A stretch of 8,307 nucleotides of DNA from Candidatus Eiseniibacteriota bacterium (GTDB taxonomy: Bacteria; Eisenbacteria; RBG-16-71-46; JAFGJU01): the NCBI GenBank assembly GCA_016928935.1, contig JAFGJU010000194.1, positions 1-8,307 of the forward strand. The letters are read 5' to 3'. Made by a program: the position numbers and the translations under genes. Below the pieces are notes generated by a model. It saw only the letters and a program-made list of their open reading frames with translations. It was not told the origin of the DNA and searched no databases. Below are positions 5,699 to 8,307 of the stretch, in pieces (the stretch's first letter is position 1; every line of letters begins with the position of its first letter).

Positions 5699-6831
5699 TT
5701 TACTCCTCCCTTAGCCATCTGGAGGGCCTGCCTTACGCCTTCGTCCATGAGCGCCGTCGCGGTCAGGTTGGCGCTCCGAAGTATCTCTCTCGCCTTCTCC
5801 TCGTTCGTTCCGGTGAGTCTTATCACTATGGGAACCTTGATGTTGATCTCCTTGAGCGCCCTGACTATGCCCGAAGCGACGTCGTCGCATCTCGTGATGC
5901 CGCCGAATATGTTGAAGAACACCGCCTTCACTCCGGGGTCCGAGCAGATGATCCTCATGGCCGTGAGGACCTTGTCCGGGCTCGAGCTTCCGCCTATGTC
6001 CAGGAAGTTGGCCGGCTCTCCGCCGTAGTGTTTTATCAGGTCCATCGTCGCCATGGCCAGGCCCGCGCCGTTGACGCAGCAGCCGACGGAGCCGTCCAGC
6101 TTGACGTAGCTGAGGCCCATTTCCCTGGCCGCCTTCTCGTGCTCGTTCTCACCCTCGCGAAGCGCCTCCAGCTCAGCGTGCCTGAACAGGCCGTTGTCGT
6201 CCAGGTTGATCTTGGCGTCAAGCGCTATCACCTCTCCCTGCGGCGTCTTCACCAGGGGGTTTATCTCGGCCAGGGAGCAGTCCGTCTCCCAGAACACCTT
6301 CCACAGCTTGTGGGCGATGGAAGCAATCTGGGACTGAAGCTTGGGGTCTTTCTCGAGCCTGCCGGCCAGGAACCTGGCCTGGTACGGAAGGAGTCCGGTG
6401 CACGGATCCACGTGCATCTTGAAGATCTTCTCGGGGGTCGTGCGCGCCACCTCTTCGATGTCGACACCGCCGGCGGGGCTCGCCATGAACACCGGCCTCT
6501 TGGCCTTTCTGTCCGTTACAAGGCCGAGGTAACTCTCGCTCGCCACCTCCACGCTGGTCGTCACCAGGACTTTCTTGACGGTGAGGCCCTTGATACTCAT
6601 CCCCAGCACCTGGCCGGCTACCTTTTCGGCCTCCTCGGGCGTCTTGCCGAACTTTATTCCTCCGGCCTTGCCTCGACCGCCGACGTGAACCTGGGCCTTT
6701 ACCACGACGGGCTTCCCAAGGTCCCGCGCAATCTTCCCGGCCTCTGCCGGCGACGCGGCCACTTTGCCCGGAGGCACGGGTATCCCGTAGCGCGCAAAGA
6801 TCTCTTTCGCCTGGTATTCGTGGATGTTCAA
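5695..6831 (-). CDS. sucC: Succinyl-CoA synthetase, beta subunit
   Basis: SucC is the ATP-grasp, nucleotide- and succinate-binding subunit that pairs with SucD. The 378 residues include the typical start MNIHEYQAKEIFARYGIPVP, the glycine-rich nucleotide loop GGRGKAGG (51-58), SLAEINPLV (186-194) and INLDDNGLFRH (208-218) with metal-binding candidates Asn191 and Asp212, CCVNGAGLAMATMD (251-264), the succinate-site region FLDIGGSSSP (276-285), and NIFGGITRCD (307-316). The length is slightly below E. coli SucC (388) but normal for the family. The start is TTG at 6831-6829, preceded by AAAGGAGG with 5 bases of spacing; the family N-terminus leaves no doubt. A 15-base inverted repeat overlaps the start of that ribosome site. 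ATP versus GTP preference cannot be decided from the sequence by eye. Confidence 0.98.
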   Translation of the reverse strand: MNIHEYQAKEIFARYGIPVPPGKVAASPAEAGKIARDLGKPVVVKAQVHVGGRGKAGGIKFGKTPEEAEKVAGQVLGMSIKGLTVKKVLVTTSVEVASESYLGLVTDRKAKRPVFMASPAGGVDIEEVARTTPEKIFKMHVDPCTGLLPYQARFLAGRLEKDPKLQSQIASIAHKLWKVFWETDCSLAEINPLVKTPQGEVIALDAKINLDDNGLFRHAELEALREGENEHEKAAREMGLSYVKLDGSVGCCVNGAGLAMATMDLIKHYGGEPANFLDIGGSSSPDKVLTAMRIICSDPGVKAVFFNIFGGITRCDDVASGIVRALKEINIKVPIVIRLTGTNEEKAREILRSANLTATALMDEGVRQALQMAKGGVN

Positions 6832-6840
6832 GGGAGCCTC

Positions 6841-6855
6841 CTTTCAGTCTGAAAG
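6841..6855 (-). promoter_or_regulatory. Inverted repeat overlapping the sucC ribosome binding site
   Basis: CTTTCAG and CTGAAAG form a perfect 7-base inverted repeat around one central base, within the 37-base gap between the cDPG-synthetase-like gene and sucC. The right half (minus-strand sense) runs into AAAGGAGG, the sucC Shine-Dalgarno at 6844-6837. As RNA it could form a 5-base-pair stem with a 5-base loop that hides the first bases of that site; as DNA it could be a small operator. No U-run follows, so it is not an intrinsic terminator. The function is inference. Confidence 0.35.
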
Positions 6856-6868
6856 ACGACCGCTCGGA

Positions 6869-8197
6869 CTAAAGCGTCCTCGCCTGGAAGATTCTCGAAA
6901 GTATCCTTTCCAGCTTGGGAGGTCCCAGCTCCTCAAGCTCGTACCGGATTCTGACTACCGGCTTGTCTACCTTGATGATGCGCCTCAGGTCGGCGGGCGT
7001 GGCGATGAGCACGACCTCGGGGTCGCAGGCCCTTATGGTGGCCTCGAGCTCGCTCACCTGTTTGGCTCCGTAGCCCAAAGCCGGCAGAAGGTGCCCGACC
7101 GCCGGATACTTGACGTAGCTCTCCTTGATCTCCCCGACCGCGAACGGCCTCGGGTCGATCAATTCCTTCGCGCCGTACTTGCGCGCGGCCACCACCCCGG
7201 CTCCGAAGGTCATTCCGCCGTGCGTGAGCGTTGGGCCGTCCTCTATTACGAGCACGCGCTTGTCCTTTATCAGCTCGGGCTTGTCCACCGATATGGGCGA
7301 GGCGGCGTCTATGACCTCCGCGTTAGGGTTCAGCAGCTTCACCGTGTCCTTGACGGCCTTGACGCTCTCGGGTGTGGCCGTGTCCTCCTTGTTCACGATC
7401 ACTACGTCTGCTGCGCGCACGTTCGTCTCGCCGGGATGGTACTTGATTCCGTGGTCAGGCCTGAGAGCATCCGCCACCACTATGGACAGGTCGGGAGCGT
7501 AAAACGGCATGTCGTTGTTGCCGCCGTCCCACACGACCACGTCCGCTTCCTTCTCGGCCGCCCTGAGTATCTGCTCGTAGTCCACGCCCGCGAACAGAAT
7601 CATGCCGTTCTCCAGGTGCGGTTCGTATTCCTCCCGCTCCTCGACCGTGCAGTCGTGCAGGACCAGGTCTTCCATCTTCTCGAAGCGCTGCACTGTCTGC
7701 TTCTTCAAGTCGCCGTAGGGCATCGGGTGGCGGATGATGACTACTTTCTTTCCGCTGTCTCTGAGGAGCTTGGTGACCTTACGAGTGGCCGGGCTCTTGC
7801 CCGCGCCGGTGCGGACAGCCAGGATTGCCACGATGGGCACTTTGCCCTTTATCATGGTGGCACCGGGCCCGATGATGCGGAAGTCGCAACCCGCTGCCAG
7901 GACGGCCGACGCCACATGCATCACGTGTTCGTGTGAAACGTCGCTGTAAGCGAACACAACCTCGTCCAAGTCGCCGGATCTCAATATCCTGGGCAATTCC
8001 TGCTCGGGCAGGATGGGAATCCCCCTGGGGTAGAGTTTCCCGGCTATCTCGGCCGGGTACGTCCTGTTCTCGATGTGGGGTATCTGAGTGGCAGTGAAGC
8101 AGACAACTTCGTACTCGTTGTTGTCGCGGAAGCACACGTTGAAGTTGTGAAAATCCCGTCCCCCTGCGCCCAGAATCACGATTCTCCGTCTCTTCAT
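6869..8197 (-). CDS. Cyclic 2,3-diphosphoglycerate synthetase-like P-loop GTPase (COG2403 type)
   Basis: The 442-residue protein resembles the archaeal cyclic 2,3-diphosphoglycerate synthetase family, whose characterised member in Methanothermus makes the thermolyte cDPG from 2,3-diphosphoglycerate and ATP. The role of bacterial members is not established, so no symbol is given. Visible: an N-terminal Rossmann-like start RRIVILGAGGRDFHNFN (3-19), the family stretch CFTATQIPHIENRTYPAE (33-50), a Walker A loop VRTGAGKS (128-135), DVVVWDGGNND (219-229) as a likely Walker B, a G4-like NKED (269-272), and the glycine-rich GPTLTHGGMTFGAG (321-334). No signal peptide or membrane segment is seen. I chose the ATG at 8197 because GGAG lies 6 bases upstream and conserved sequence starts at once; an ATG at 8209 lacks a ribosome site. 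sucC follows after 37 bases, so the genes are probably co-transcribed. Membership is fairly sure; the reaction is not. Confidence 0.85.
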   Translation of the reverse strand: MKRRRIVILGAGGRDFHNFNVCFRDNNEYEVVCFTATQIPHIENRTYPAEIAGKLYPRGIPILPEQELPRILRSGDLDEVVFAYSDVSHEHVMHVASAVLAAGCDFRIIGPGATMIKGKVPIVAILAVRTGAGKSPATRKVTKLLRDSGKKVVIIRHPMPYGDLKKQTVQRFEKMEDLVLHDCTVEEREEYEPHLENGMILFAGVDYEQILRAAEKEADVVVWDGGNNDMPFYAPDLSIVVADALRPDHGIKYHPGETNVRAADVVIVNKEDTATPESVKAVKDTVKLLNPNAEVIDAASPISVDKPELIKDKRVLVIEDGPTLTHGGMTFGAGVVAARKYGAKELIDPRPFAVGEIKESYVKYPAVGHLLPALGYGAKQVSELEATIRACDPEVVLIATPADLRRIIKVDKPVVRIRYELEELGPPKLERILSRIFQARTL

Positions 8198-8261
8198 AGT
8201 CCTCTCCATGTTGTCGAGCGGGTCTTCAGAGCTGGTACGCCCGGGCCCCACATCGTCTCGG

Positions 8262-8299
8262 CCTATACGCAACTATTTCTAATGGCTTAAGTTATGCAA
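8262..8299 (-). promoter_or_regulatory. Possible promoter in the AT-rich leader of the cDPG-synthetase-like gene
   Basis: The 110 bases upstream of the first gene hold no coding region; all minus-strand frames meet stops. This stretch is clearly more AT-rich than the rest of the window. A weak sigma-70-like pair is TTAAGC (8290-8285) and TATAGG (8267-8262), 17 bases apart; each matches the consensus at only about half to two thirds of positions. It also contains two near-copies of GTTGCRTA, 27 bases apart. The base composition is the main support, and the precise boxes are a guess. The organism's sigma-factor preferences are unknown. Confidence 0.25.
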
Positions 8300-8307
8300 C
8301 GCCCGGC

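Noticed and set aside
4436..6028. Long open frame on the plus strand (530 codons) opposite sucD, sucC and ndk
   Set aside because: It is antisense to three well-conserved genes, shows no recognisable domain, and is the kind of long open frame that GC-rich codon use produces on the opposite strand.
1..8307. Mobile elements, CRISPR arrays, tRNAs, phage or defence genes
   Set aside because: I found no repeat array, transposase, integrase, tRNA-like fold or defence domain on either strand; conserved housekeeping genes fill almost the whole window.

Overview
The window is bacterial chromosome, GC-rich by inspection, with ten protein genes that all read on the minus strand. It looks like ordinary core housekeeping DNA. 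I see no mobile element, CRISPR array, tRNA, rRNA or clear foreign segment. The organism is a bacterium with type II fatty acid synthesis, a zinc-ribbon L32 and a two-subunit succinyl-CoA synthetase. Several genes use TTG starts behind strong Shine-Dalgarno sites. The presence of an archaeal-type cyclic-2,3-diphosphoglycerate synthetase-like GTPase, together with these features, would fit an uncultured GC-rich lineage (for example a candidate phylum near the FCB group or deltaproteobacteria-like bacteria). The phylum cannot be fixed from this sequence alone.

In the direction of transcription (right to left) the layout is as follows. Positions 8307-8198 are a gene-free, partly AT-rich leader that may hold a promoter. 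Next comes the cDPG-synthetase-like GTPase (8197-6869), then sucC and sucD (6831-4829, overlapping by 4 bases), which encode the succinyl-CoA synthetase of the TCA cycle. After a 94-base gap comes ndk (4734-4321), nucleoside diphosphate kinase. After a 111-base gap rich in inverted repeats comes the tightly packed series yceD/DUF177 - rpmF - plsX - fabH - fabD - fabG (4209 to the left edge). These six genes are in the same order as the classic E. coli cluster. fabG runs off the left end; acpP and fabF would be expected next but are outside the window.

The genes form two functional blocks. The first makes and redistributes nucleoside triphosphates: succinyl-CoA synthetase yields ATP or GTP and Ndk equilibrates the pools. 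The second starts fatty acid and phospholipid synthesis: PlsX makes acyl-phosphate, FabD makes malonyl-ACP, FabH performs the first condensation and FabG the first reduction. It is coupled to ribosome biogenesis through L32 and the YceD-family protein. No convincing intrinsic terminator separates any of the genes, so long co-transcription is possible.

I did not find an undescribed multi-gene system. The items most worth a second look are the bacterial cDPG-synthetase-like gene beside sucCD, the structured leader before yceD, the inverted repeat over the sucC ribosome binding site, the repeat replacing a Shine-Dalgarno at plsX, and the NADH-type cofactor signature in FabG.
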